DNA of 64,000 nucleotides from Flavobacterium davisii (GCF_019565505.1 NZ_CP067378.1:992001-1056000); one strand, 5' to 3'. Positions 22,251 to 30,151 are shown, counted from the first letter of the stretch. The notes: generated by a model from the sequence alone, not told the origin. Made by a program: numbers and translations.

Positions 22251-23430
22251 AAATGATTTTTTCTAATTCTTCTCTAACTTTATTATCTTTTACTTTTTCT
22301 AATTCAAGTGGAATTTCTGTTTTTTGTAATTTATAAAAATCGGATTTATCGTAAAAATAAAGTGAACCGTCAGCTGTTGTTAAAATAGATTCTTTACGAT
22401 TTAAGGCTTTTTTGTAAACCGAAAGCGAAATCCCATCAAAAATATATTTATTATTTAATCCCGTTAATTTTTTATATTCTTCTATATATTCGGGGTTGTT
22501 ATCTCTTTTTAAAGCCTCCTTTAAACCTTCAATTTTTTTACTGTAATCGATATAGTTAATTTTAAATCCTTTTTTGTTGTTTGAATCTGAATATCCTAAT
22601 GCGCTCTGACTTGACAACACCGAAACAGCTGTGTCTTTAGCTGCTACAGAAGTTGATTTATCCTTAACTATTTCTTGTATTGGGTCTGTCTTGTCTAAAT
22701 TCTTAACAGAATCCAAAGGTTTTTGATTATCCTTTGGAGTTACAACAAAATCTGTATCAGGTTGCTTTATTTCAGAATTTGAAAAGTAAACCCAAGTACC
22801 GATAGCCACAACAAAACAAGAGGCAACAGCATACTTAACCCATGTTAAAGAAAACACTTTAGAAGTAGTGGATTTTTTCGACACTGTAACTAATGATGTT
22901 GCCGCAGCGACATGAGAAAAATCGGTTAGTTCTTCATCCCATTGTTTGAATTTTTTTTTAAGGTTTTCTCTTTCGGTCTTTTTAATTGCAGCTTCTAAAT
23001 CATTTTCAGGAATTTCAAATGTTACTTTTTCATAAGCTTTGGGTAATTCCTCTTTAATGCGTTCACGTTCTAATTTTGTTATTACACCTTTAACGGTTTT
23101 AAAATAGTTAACCTGTTCTAAAAAAAGCTTATCGTTTTTCGTTAATAAAATATTAATAGCTTCGTCGCTACCTTCTAAAACATGAAGTTCAGCAAGTTCC
23201 TTAATGAAAGTAGTATGAATTGATGTTAGTTTTTTAATTACTTTCTCTGGATCATTTAATTGTAATTCATATACAACTTTGAAACTAGGTTTAGCATCAT
23301 TTTCGTAAAGTAAAATCGCTGCAGTAAATGCTTTCCAGAAATCATCATTCAAATTTAATTGATTGAAATTATTGTCCTTTTCCAATACTGGAAGCACTAA
23401 TGATTTTATTATTTGTTCTGATTTCTTCAT
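22237..23430 (-). CDS. Single-pass membrane protein, possible anti-sigma factor
   Basis: 397 residues with no recognised domain. Residues 1-195 are charged and helical (for example ERERIKEELPKAYEKV), one transmembrane helix lies at about 197-216 (WVKYAVASCFVVAIGTWVYF), and about 180 residues follow outside. This layout, and a position directly after a sigma factor gene (2 bp gap) and overlapping a metalloprotease gene, fit an inner-membrane anti-sigma factor with a periplasmic sensor. The classic Zn-binding anti-sigma motif (HxxxCxxC) is absent, so the role is inferred from context only. Confidence 0.5.
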   Translation of the reverse strand: MKKSEQIIKSLVLPVLEKDNNFNQLNLNDDFWKAFTAAILLYENDAKPSFKVVYELQLNDPEKVIKKLTSIHTTFIKELAELHVLEGSDEAINILLTKNDKLFLEQVNYFKTVKGVITKLERERIKEELPKAYEKVTFEIPENDLEAAIKKTERENLKKKFKQWDEELTDFSHVAAATSLVTVSKKSTTSKVFSLTWVKYAVASCFVVAIGTWVYFSNSEIKQPDTDFVVTPKDNQKPLDSVKNLDKTDPIQEIVKDKSTSVAAKDTAVSVLSSQSALGYSDSNNKKGFKINYIDYSKKIEGLKEALKRDNNPEYIEEYKKLTGLNNKYIFDGISLSVYKKALNRKESILTTADGSLYFYDKSDFYKLQKTEIPLELEKVKDNKVREELEKIIFENE

Positions 23431-23432
23431 GT

Positions 23433-24041
23433 TTAGTTACTCAACTCATTGAACGCTAATTTCTCTAATCTTTTCTGGCATTTTGCTTTTTGTTGCTTTG
23501 TATTATCAGCATTAGAATAGCCAAAAACTTCCGTTAATTCGATCATACTTTTTTTATGATACCAAAACAACGTTAATAACTCATAGCAATGTCCGCCAGT
23601 TTCTTTTATTTTTAACAATGCTTTTTCAATTGCTTGAAAATAAGGTTCGTTAGTATTTTCAACTTCATCTAAAGAATCCTTAATATTTGGAATAGTATGA
23701 TCTATATCTTGTATTTCATTATTATCTGCAAACTGGATGGTTAAATTTTTCTTTTTTGAGTGGTTTAATAGTTGATTTTTACAGACTGCATTAATATAGG
23801 TTTGAAATGAACAGTTTAAATCAAATTTATCATCAATTATTTTTTCATATAAAACGATTATTGCATCTTGATAAATATCTTCTAATTCAAATTCGTTAAA
23901 TTGAGGAGCATACTTTTTTAGAAAACGAATGCTGTTATTTTTACATTTTTTATAAACAATGCTTAGATTGTCACTATCTTCTTTTATTTTAGATAATAAA
24001 TCCTTGTCAGTAATCTGTATTAAGCTTAAAAGTTTATTCAT
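23433..24041 (-). CDS. Sigma-70 family (ECF-type) RNA polymerase sigma factor
   Basis: 202 residues. Region 2 is visible as LEDIYQDAIIVLYEKIIDD followed by FQTYINAVCKNQLLNHSKK. Region 4 is AIEKALLKIKETGGHCYELLTLFWYHKKSMIELTEVFGYSNADNTKQQKAKCQKRLEKL, a helix-turn-helix with the last helix rich in basic residues (stretches given in parts of the same protein). The size and two-region layout fit the extracytoplasmic-function group. It opens an operon with a TM protein and an M48-type protease. An 11-bp inverted repeat sits immediately before its ATG. Likely targets are promoters carrying the 23-bp element at 16557 and 27488 (inference). Confidence 0.75.
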   Translation of the reverse strand: MNKLLSLIQITDKDLLSKIKEDSDNLSIVYKKCKNNSIRFLKKYAPQFNEFELEDIYQDAIIVLYEKIIDDKFDLNCSFQTYINAVCKNQLLNHSKKKNLTIQFADNNEIQDIDHTIPNIKDSLDEVENTNEPYFQAIEKALLKIKETGGHCYELLTLFWYHKKSMIELTEVFGYSNADNTKQQKAKCQKRLEKLAFNELSN

Positions 24042-24075
24042 TGTAGCGATTTAGTTTGTTTTTAAAATCGCTACA
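24042..24075. promoter_or_regulatory. Perfect hairpin touching the sigma factor start codon
   Basis: TGTAGCGATTT at 24042-24052 pairs perfectly with AAATCGCTACA at 24065-24075 (11 bp, 12-nt loop). On the minus strand the structure ends directly at the ATG (24039-24041). It lacks a T-tract, so an operator or a start-masking mRNA hairpin is as likely as a terminator of the thermonuclease operon. Confidence 0.5.
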
Positions 24076-24096
24076 ATTTAATAAATTTTGAGAAAA

Positions 24097-24585
24097 TCAC
24101 CTTTTAATTTTTTGTTTACGCCATTGCCATGGTGGTATGGAATTACATTGTTGCCATAAACCAACTTTTAATTTACGAGCTTGAATTTCCAATTTTGCAT
24201 AGTCATTATTAGAGGAGTATTTTTTAAAGTGCCAAGCTAATCCATTTTTAACTAATTCTTTGTTGATGTTTATGTTATCACAAAACACCTCAGCAATCAA
24301 TCTATTGTAATGGTCTCTTTTATCATTACTCACTATTTTTACCATTTTACCAAAACAAAGATCAGATGCTTTCCACTTAGCATTTTTCCCATAAGGTTGG
24401 TTTTTTTCAGGACAATCAATGTGATTTAAACGGATTGTTATTTCGGAATTGTTATACAATACTTTGAACGTATCGCCATCTTTGACTCCAACAACTTTTG
24501 CTTGAAAAGTTGTTGGAATTTGCGTTTGGCATAATGACCAATTATGGGTAAAAATTGTAAAGAATAGAATAGCTGCTATTTTCAT
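24097..24585 (-). CDS. Secreted thermonuclease (staphylococcal nuclease fold)
   Basis: 162 residues with a signal peptide (MKIAAILFFTIFTHNWSLCQ). The SNase core is clear: VKDGDTFKV (Asp36/Asp38), TIRLNHIDCPE (Arg52, Glu60) and RDHYNRLIAEVF (Arg95), which correspond to the Ca-binding acids and the Arg-Glu-Arg catalytic set. It ends in a basic tail (WRKQKIKR). It should degrade DNA or RNA outside the cytoplasm. Its ATG overlaps the stop of the VWA-like gene (ATGA, 24582-24585), so the two are translationally coupled. Confidence 0.85.
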   Translation of the reverse strand: MKIAAILFFTIFTHNWSLCQTQIPTTFQAKVVGVKDGDTFKVLYNNSEITIRLNHIDCPEKNQPYGKNAKWKASDLCFGKMVKIVSNDKRDHYNRLIAEVFCDNININKELVKNGLAWHFKKYSSNNDYAKLEIQARKLKVGLWQQCNSIPPWQWRKQKIKR

Positions 24586-25676
24586 TGCTTGATGAATTGG
24601 TTAATTGTATTTACTGTTATATCTGTTGCCTGTTCGCGATGTACCAGTTTGATATTTCTAGCATTCATTCTTTGTAACCAATCGGTCCAGTAGGCTTTTA
24701 AAATTTCGAAATCTTTACCTTTTCCTTTTTTTCGTTCGTTTACTTCGCAAATTAATATTTCAGAATTTGATAAATCTACGTTTACATTTGGAATGTTTAA
24801 TCCTAAGATTGAAATCAATTCGTTTGTATTTCCAATATTTAAAGATTTGTATAACTGAGGTGCCAATTTTGTATAGGCTGCACTTTCTTCGGGTTCTAAA
24901 TATCCATCTGTAATAATAACAATTTTATTTACGTAGTTATCAAATAGCGTATTCTTTTTAATTCTGCTTTCTAAGTATCTTTTGAAATAAAATACATAAT
25001 CTGCACCCAGTGGTTTCTGAACTGCTGAATTGTACATTTTTTCTATCCCCAAATTAAATTGGTCAGTTTTATCAGCTGTAAAATACAATCGATTACTTTT
25101 TCCTTTATGATTTGATAAGTCAAATTGTAGATTATTTGCTATAGCGTTAAATTTTCCCTTAGCTTGTTCTACATCTGTTACATCAATTATCAACTTGTCT
25201 TTTGAATCCTGTTTTAGCATTGAAATTTCAACAAATGATTTCCAGATGCTTGAAAGAATAATTTTGTCATTAGCCACTTGATTTGGATTGTTAATTTCAT
25301 CTAAAATTCTTCTTGATAAATCGGGAACTACAATTACATTTACGTTAGTTTTTGCAGTGGGTAACCACTCTAAACAATGTTTGATTTCTTTTTCATCTAA
25401 ATTGAAAGTACTCAACTTTTTACGAAGCTCATCTTGAAATTCAACGGCAATACATTTATTTCCGTTTTCATCAGTTTCTAACAAATCGAATTTATATTTG
25501 TCAAAAATTGATTTTACTTCATTCACATTTGTACTAATTTGAATTTCATCGATAGCAGTATTCAATTTAGAAGGCATTGAGATTAGACTAATGAAAAGAA
25601 TAAAAAACACTAATACTGCGATTAATATGTAAATTGGTTTTTTACTTTTAACTTTATTTGCTCTTTTTGTTTCCAT
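24582..25676 (-). CDS. Membrane-anchored VWA-like protein
   Basis: 364 residues. One N-terminal transmembrane helix (residues about 14-32, PIYILIAVLVFFILFISLIS) follows a basic stretch, leaving the bulk outside. VNVIVVPDLSRR (Asp119, Ser121) and KIVIITDGYLE (Asp257) occupy the places of the DxSxS and TDG motifs of von Willebrand A domains; the second Ser is replaced by Arg, so a full metal site is doubtful. The order coiled-coil membrane protein, VWA-like protein, nuclease with 4-bp coupling suggests one envelope complex. No known system with exactly these parts comes to mind. Confidence 0.6.
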   Translation of the reverse strand: METKRANKVKSKKPIYILIAVLVFFILFISLISMPSKLNTAIDEIQISTNVNEVKSIFDKYKFDLLETDENGNKCIAVEFQDELRKKLSTFNLDEKEIKHCLEWLPTAKTNVNVIVVPDLSRRILDEINNPNQVANDKIILSSIWKSFVEISMLKQDSKDKLIIDVTDVEQAKGKFNAIANNLQFDLSNHKGKSNRLYFTADKTDQFNLGIEKMYNSAVQKPLGADYVFYFKRYLESRIKKNTLFDNYVNKIVIITDGYLEPEESAAYTKLAPQLYKSLNIGNTNELISILGLNIPNVNVDLSNSEILICEVNERKKGKGKDFEILKAYWTDWLQRMNARNIKLVHREQATDITVNTINQFIKQ

Positions 25677-25687
25677 AACTTAACTGA

Positions 25688-26878
25688 TTACTCGTTTAGA
25701 TTTTCAATTTTGAAATTCATCCAATTTGTTTGTACTCTAATTGCTTCATTATTTAATTTTAAAGCATCATCCGAATTGAAATTTCCATTGGTAAAATATT
25801 GCCAACCTCCCATAAATTCTCCGATTGCTGCTTTTAAAGTTGAAATGTTAATTGGGATGTCTCCAGCTTCATAACCACTTATGTTTTTTTCTTTGTCTTC
25901 AATTTTCGCATTGCATGATAAAATATCACTTTCGGCCTTAGCTATTCTCGATAAAATAAGGTTTAATTCATTTTTCTTTTCTTGAATTCTATCGCTAATG
26001 TTACTAAGCATTATTTTGGTTTTTTCATTTTCTGTTTTTAAATAGGAATGGCTTAACACATAGTTTAATAAGAATCCCCAAATGACATAAACTACAAACC
26101 CTAATATCAATACTAAGTAAAAATTAATATCCGAAAATATCATATTGAAATTCCACAATTCATTTGTACGACCAGCATTAAACTCATTGTTGTGTACTCC
26201 TTCGGCAATTTTATAACCAATGAAAGCATCGGCAATAAATGTTATAAAGAGCAATACCGAAATCAAAGCAAATTTTTGTGGTTTTCCTTTTTTAACCAAT
26301 TCTTTATTTTCTTCTAATGCATTATGAATTAAAAATCCTAATCCTAAAAAAATCACTGGAAAAAGGATTATCAAAGCAAAAACCCCACCGCCTCGATTCA
26401 AAGCATCTGAAAAAACATTTGCATTTATGAAACCTAAACTTCCTTGCTTTATTCCATAAAAAGAAGAATAACCGGAAGAAGAGTAAAGGACAAACAAGTA
26501 AAGTGTAAGTAGAATTGTTATGAAAGCTCCAATGATAAAGGAAGTTGTATCACCTAATTCGCCTTCACCATTTTTTATGTCAATTCTATCTAATTCAAGT
26601 TCTTGAATTTCGTTTTCTTTATCAATTTTATTAGCGCTGTAAGCTGTGATTTCTGCTTGAAGATCATTTTTTCTGGTTTTTTCCAATATTACTTCTTCTC
26701 GCAATCTTGAAATTCTATTTTTAACACCAGTTTCGTCTAACTTTTGATCTTCTAAGAACTTGTCATATACTTTGTTTAAATAGCCATCAATACTTTCAGG
26801 ATTTGATTTTGAATTTGTTGCTGATTGAAAGCCATACTGGGTTAATGTAATTTTATCGGAAGTTATACTTTCTTGCAT
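25688..26878 (-). CDS. Four-helix membrane protein with coiled coils
   Basis: 396 residues, no recognised family. A coiled coil at about 55-105 (RISRLREEVILEKTRKNDLQ) leads into four membrane helices at about 111-133, 162-186, 203-224 and 252-275. A second coiled coil follows at about 279-330 (KTKIMLSNISDRIQEKKNEL) and then a globular tail. Both ends should lie in the cytoplasm. It lies 11 bp upstream of the VWA-like gene and 29 bp downstream of a small secreted protein gene. The shape is that of a scaffold or channel-like protein; function unknown. Confidence 0.6.
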   Translation of the reverse strand: MQESITSDKITLTQYGFQSATNSKSNPESIDGYLNKVYDKFLEDQKLDETGVKNRISRLREEVILEKTRKNDLQAEITAYSANKIDKENEIQELELDRIDIKNGEGELGDTTSFIIGAFITILLTLYLFVLYSSSGYSSFYGIKQGSLGFINANVFSDALNRGGGVFALIILFPVIFLGLGFLIHNALEENKELVKKGKPQKFALISVLLFITFIADAFIGYKIAEGVHNNEFNAGRTNELWNFNMIFSDINFYLVLILGFVVYVIWGFLLNYVLSHSYLKTENEKTKIMLSNISDRIQEKKNELNLILSRIAKAESDILSCNAKIEDKEKNISGYEAGDIPINISTLKAAIGEFMGGWQYFTNGNFNSDDALKLNNEAIRVQTNWMNFKIENLNE

Positions 26879-26907
26879 ATCGATTAATTTAAAATATTAA
26901 AAAAGAT

Positions 26908-27435
26908 TTATTTTATGTAAGTTTTATTGCCATTGCTATTAATATAGTAAGTACCACCTCTAGGTCCAGTATAAATGGTTTGAGATGCATAAGTCTGCGT
27001 GTTAGTTTCAGCTGAAGAATAGGATGCTAAAAAATTAGCAGAACTATTACTATTATAACTATTATATGTTGGAGTTGTGTATGATGGAGTTGTATAAGCA
27101 GGTATTGTATATGAAGATGTTGCTTGTTTTGAATGAGAGTATACTGTAGAAGTATATTCTAGAGAATCATAAGATTTGGCCTTGAAATTAGAATAACGAG
27201 ATGTGTTGTAAGAATATGACACACTCCTAGGTCTTGTACCGTGTTTACCAGTATGCGGATTAATATTACCTCTTGTTGTCCAATTATCATTAACAGTATG
27301 GTTTTTTTCCGTTCTATAGTGCCCCTTGACATAGGTTCCATTGCTTCTGTAATAGCCATCAACCCATACTTGTGACTGCGCAAAGGATAAAAATGATGTT
27401 AAAAACAAAGTGATTAAAAAGAATACATTTTTCAT
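26908..27435 (-). CDS. Small secreted protein with GPRGG-type C-terminal motif
   Basis: 175 residues: signal peptide (MKNVFFLITLFLTSFLSFAQ), then VDGYYRSNGTYVKGHYRT, a motif common in small exported Bacteroidota proteins. A Ser/Thr/Tyr-rich linker of low complexity (residues about 80-145) follows, then IYTGPRGGTYYINSNGNKTYIK. The last segment resembles short 'PRGG-YY-NxNGxK' adaptor modules found at the ends of exported or viral proteins. It opens the four-gene operon with the nuclease. The 23-bp element at 27488-27510 lies 53 bp upstream of its ATG. Confidence 0.6.
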   Translation of the reverse strand: MKNVFFLITLFLTSFLSFAQSQVWVDGYYRSNGTYVKGHYRTEKNHTVNDNWTTRGNINPHTGKHGTRPRSVSYSYNTSRYSNFKAKSYDSLEYTSTVYSHSKQATSSYTIPAYTTPSYTTPTYNSYNSNSSANFLASYSSAETNTQTYASQTIYTGPRGGTYYINSNGNKTYIK

Positions 27436-27487
27436 GATATAAGTTTTTATGTTAAAAATTAATTTATATCTATTTATATTCTTTATT

Positions 27488-27510
27488 TAAAAAGGTAACC
27501 CTATTACTAA
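27488..27510 (-). promoter_or_regulatory. Shared 23-bp upstream element, copy 2
   Basis: Minus-strand reading TTAGTAATAGGGTTACC followed by TTTTTA; one mismatch to the copy at 16557-16579. It precedes the secreted protein/membrane protein/VWA/nuclease operon. A shared promoter of the neighbouring sigma factor is the simplest explanation; the spacing to the start codon is similar but not identical in the two copies. Confidence 0.5.
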
Positions 27511-27582
27511 TGTTTTATGAATATTTATTTTTAAGAAGTGTTGTATATTATTAGTATACAGCGTTTTGATTTCACAAAAAAA

Positions 27583-27605
27583 AAGCGTCAATAGTATTGA
27601 CGCTT
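27583..27605 (-). terminator. Rho-independent terminator of the hip operon
   Basis: A 10-bp perfect stem (AAGCGTCAAT with its complement, 3-nt loop) followed on the minus strand by nine T residues. It lies about 100 bp after the HipT-like stop. Confidence 0.85.
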
Positions 27606-27708
27606 GATTCCTATAAATAAATTTCCTCTCGTTTTTAGAATGCGATTGAGAGTATAGTATAATTTTGTTTAACTACGATGTCTAATGCGGATTATAGTTT
27701 GAAATTAG

Positions 27709-28665
27709 TTATTTTGGATTTTCTATAAATAAGTTAGTACGTTTTTTTACTAATTCTTTATAGCTCAATTTTGCATCTTCATTTAAAAAGGAATTATCAA
27801 TTAATTGAATGGCTTTAGGTAACCATTTATGTAGTTTTTTGTAAACAGAATTTATCTGTTTTTCGTTCAATTTCAAGAGATCTCCAAATCTATCAAAGTA
27901 TTTTTTATTAAAATTTTTCTTTTTACCTCCAAATTTCAATGCAGTATCTTCATCGTCTTTTGGTAAAATAATTTTTACGTTCAACAAATCATAAGCTGGG
28001 GATAATACCCATCCTATGTCTGATAACCACATTGAAAAGTTTTTCAAATGCATATCATTATTACCTATGATAAAATTGAAAAGTGTTAGTTCAAAATACC
28101 TCAATTTATCCAATAAGGTGTTCACGGATAATTCGCCTATAGTTTTTCCAAGTAATTCGGTTGTTCCTAAATATTTGTCTTCTAATTCAAGGATTTGTAA
28201 GAAATCAATCATATGAATTTTCTGACCTGCTTTTTTTCTATCAATTCTTTTAGTAATATAGCACAATTCGCCAGAAGCTAAACGAATCATATTAGAAGGC
28301 ACTACATCAATTTTTAGCAATTCAGCTAATTTCATTGAGAGATGTTCATTTTCTGGCATCTGTGGGTATTGAGAATTTTGTGGTTTTAGGATATAGTTAC
28401 CATCTAAGGCATCCATAATGGTTAAACGACCATCGTGTCCATTTTCTAAGGTTGATTTTATCCATCCTAGCGATAATTTAGGTTGCACACCAGGCACGGT
28501 TACTGATAATGCTACAGCATCCCTTGCTAATTGTTCCATTTCTTCTAAACGATATGGAAGAGCAGGGGCTAAGGAAGTGCCATAAAAAGCTTTGATACAT
28601 TTATCGTGATAATCAAGATTAGTAATAGTAACTATTTCTTGATAACAATAGAGGCATTTAGACAT
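27709..28665 (-). CDS. hipT: HipT-like kinase toxin (short HipA)
   Basis: Start chosen at MSKCLYCYQE (28663-28665), which overlaps the HipS-like gene by 8 bp; about 318 residues. An N-terminal C-x2-C...H-x2-C cluster (CLYC, YHDKC) may bind zinc. SVTVPGVQPKLSL at residues about 54-66 is the Gly-rich autophosphorylation loop, with Ser54/Thr56 close to the phosphorylated serines known in E. coli HipT. YILKPQN, FNFIIGNNDMHLKNFSM (catalytic Asn/Asp) and LSPAYDLLNV (metal-binding DLL) are the kinase motifs. HipA-family kinases phosphorylate aminoacyl-tRNA synthetases and halt growth. The N-terminal subdomain of HipA is missing here and encoded separately, as in HipBST systems. Confidence 0.8.
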   Translation of the reverse strand: MSKCLYCYQEIVTITNLDYHDKCIKAFYGTSLAPALPYRLEEMEQLARDAVALSVTVPGVQPKLSLGWIKSTLENGHDGRLTIMDALDGNYILKPQNSQYPQMPENEHLSMKLAELLKIDVVPSNMIRLASGELCYITKRIDRKKAGQKIHMIDFLQILELEDKYLGTTELLGKTIGELSVNTLLDKLRYFELTLFNFIIGNNDMHLKNFSMWLSDIGWVLSPAYDLLNVKIILPKDDEDTALKFGGKKKNFNKKYFDRFGDLLKLNEKQINSVYKKLHKWLPKAIQLIDNSFLNEDAKLSYKELVKKRTNLFIENPK

Positions 28666-28993
28666 CTTGATTTTCATTAATAGGGTGAATACTGACAGCT
28701 CCAATTGTATTTTGACAGCAGGCTAAAAGAAGTCCCATACGGTCATTTTTATTTATTTTCCAACTTTCGGAGGCAATATTTAGCAACCACCCCTCTGGAA
28801 TTAAACCATCAAAAAAAGGGAATAATCTTTTACTTCTGTACGCCCGCCTTTGTACTGGCATATTGAAAGTTATAAATAAATCGGGAAAGTTTTCAATGTA
28901 ATTTTCATCGTACACAAATTCATATTCTCCGCTATCTAACTCTTTTAAAATGCCCGATTGAATGTTGTTATATTTAACTATAGCTTGTCTCAT
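28658..28993 (-). CDS. hipS: HipS-like antitoxin (separate HipA N-subdomain)
   Basis: 111 residues matching the N-terminal subdomain of HipA (Couple_hipA): YNNIQSGILKELDSGEYEFVYDENYI, then ISFNMPVQ-like PVQRRAYRSKRLFPFFDGLIPEGWLLN, and DRMGLLLACCQNTIGAVSIHP. In classic HipA this piece is fused to the kinase. As a free protein it corresponds to HipS, the antitoxin of the tripartite HipBST system. It lies 2 bp after the HipB-like gene and overlaps the kinase gene. Confidence 0.8.
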   Translation of the reverse strand: MRQAIVKYNNIQSGILKELDSGEYEFVYDENYIENFPDLFITFNMPVQRRAYRSKRLFPFFDGLIPEGWLLNIASESWKINKNDRMGLLLACCQNTIGAVSIHPINENQDV

Positions 28994-28995
28994 GA

Positions 28996-29193
28996 TTATT
29001 TTTCGCTAATGGGACCTAAAACATGTCCAAACATTTTCAATACCTGATTTACTTTTGATAGACTCAAGTTTTCTTTGCCTTGTTCAATTTTTCGAATAAC
29101 CGTTAAAGCTACCCCCGCCTTTGTTGCAAACTCTTCCTGAGTAAGTCCAGCTTGTTTACGTCTCTTTTTAATAAAATCTGCAATCAAATCCAT
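28996..29193 (-). CDS. hipB: HipB-like XRE-family repressor
   Basis: 65 residues from MDLIADFIKKRRKQAGLTQEE; an upstream in-frame Met at 29235 is less likely because it lies inside the operator array. A helix-turn-helix of the Cro/C1 type spans QAGLTQEEFATKAGVALTVIRKIEQG, quoted here only by its ends QAGLTQEE and IRKIEQG. It ends MFGHVLGPISEK, as in HipB proteins from Bacteroidota. It should repress the operon through the four operators directly upstream. Confidence 0.85.
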   Translation of the reverse strand: MDLIADFIKKRRKQAGLTQEEFATKAGVALTVIRKIEQGKENLSLSKVNQVLKMFGHVLGPISEK

Positions 29194-29196
29194 TTT

Positions 29197-29334
29197 TATA
29201 TGCTTTTGAATATAAAAATAATAAAAAACATTCAATTATATGTAAATAGATATAAAAATATTAAAACAAGCTTGATTATATGTTTTTACATATAAAGATG
29301 AATAAACATTAAAAGCTATATGCAATTGCGTATA
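29197..29334. promoter_or_regulatory. Four HipB operators with exact 40-bp spacing
   Basis: Copies of the dyad TATATGYNNNNRNATATA lie at 29197-29214, 29237-29254, 29277-29294 and 29317-29334; the third is a perfect palindrome and the fourth has one mismatch. The starts are 40 bp apart in every case. The first lies 3 bp before the hipB start codon. The array resembles in number, not in sequence, the four hipBA operators of E. coli. Confidence 0.75.
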
Positions 29335-29584
29335 ATTGATTTTTTTTATGGGTAAGTGGTATTGTCTTTATTTTGATTTTAAGAAAAGGTGTTCATTATA
29401 TACTGTATTTGTGGGTATAAATGCTATTATTGTTACCGTTAAAGTAATGTTTATTTCACTGTTCCTTCTCGACAGACCCTTAGGTTATTATAGTAATTTC
29501 AAGGTTGAAAAGGGTTGATTTTAATATTGAGTAAATTCAATAAATAAAAAGATAGGGCTTCAAGCTTGGCTAATCTATATGTTT

Positions 29585-30151
29585 TTATTTCTCTAAATAA
29601 CTTTCGATTTTTTTAAAAGCGTCTTCATCAAATTCATATCCCCAAGATTCTTTATAGATTAAGAATTCTTCTTTATTTTTAAGCTGTTGTATACAGTTCA
29701 CTAATGTTTGAGCAAAATCGGAAATCGAGGAATCTATCGCAAAAATTAGACAATCGTTTATATTTGGAATTTCTTCATAAAAATAAATTTCTTTTGCGCT
29801 AAAGCCAAGACGTATCCAATCTAGTACATCGTATTGATTTTCCCAAATTAAAATTTTCAATTTATCATTTTCTTTAATAATTACCCGGGTTATTAATTGA
29901 CCTTCACAATCATGTATGACGTGAAAAAGGTTGTCTAATTTTAGGAAAGGATTTACTTCAATGGGGTGTCCCGTTATAAGTTTTGAAAAATTTATTAGCA
30001 AATCATTTACTGGGTCGCAGACATAGCTAACCATATAGTCAATACTTTTTGTGTTTGTTGTTAAAGTAATATCCATCCAACCCGCGTCTATTTCTCCAAT
30101 TGAAATAACTAATTTGGAAGGGTTGAATATTATATTGTCCAATAAATCCAT
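29585..30151 (-). CDS. Hypothetical acidic protein, possible orphan immunity protein
   Basis: 188 residues, no signal peptide or membrane helix. Features include GEIDAGWMDITLTT, a conserved-looking HDCEGQLITRVIIKEN strand pair and DVLDWIRLGFSAKEIYFYEE. The acidic, cytosolic, single-domain make-up resembles immunity or DUF proteins found next to polymorphic toxins, but no toxin is adjacent and no family is recognised. It stands alone between the hip module and the type III locus. Confidence 0.45.
   Translation of the reverse strand: MDLLDNIIFNPSKLVISIGEIDAGWMDITLTTNTKSIDYMVSYVCDPVNDLLINFSKLITGHPIEVNPFLKLDNLFHVIHDCEGQLITRVIIKENDKLKILIWENQYDVLDWIRLGFSAKEIYFYEEIPNINDCLIFAIDSSISDFAQTLVNCIQQLKNKEEFLIYKESWGYEFDEDAFKKIESYLEK

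Noticed and set aside
24582..25676. Full VWA metal-binding protein of a MoxR-VWA system
   Set aside because: The DxSxS motif is incomplete (DLSRR) and no MoxR-type ATPase lies nearby, so only a VWA-like label is given.
29197..29334. Short CRISPR-like or phage attachment repeat
   Set aside because: The four units are dyads directly upstream of a Cro/C1-type repressor gene with exact spacing, so operators explain them better.
29336..29518. Plus-strand 60-residue frame after the hip operators
   Set aside because: No family match, poor start context and unusual composition; it begins inside the operator region.
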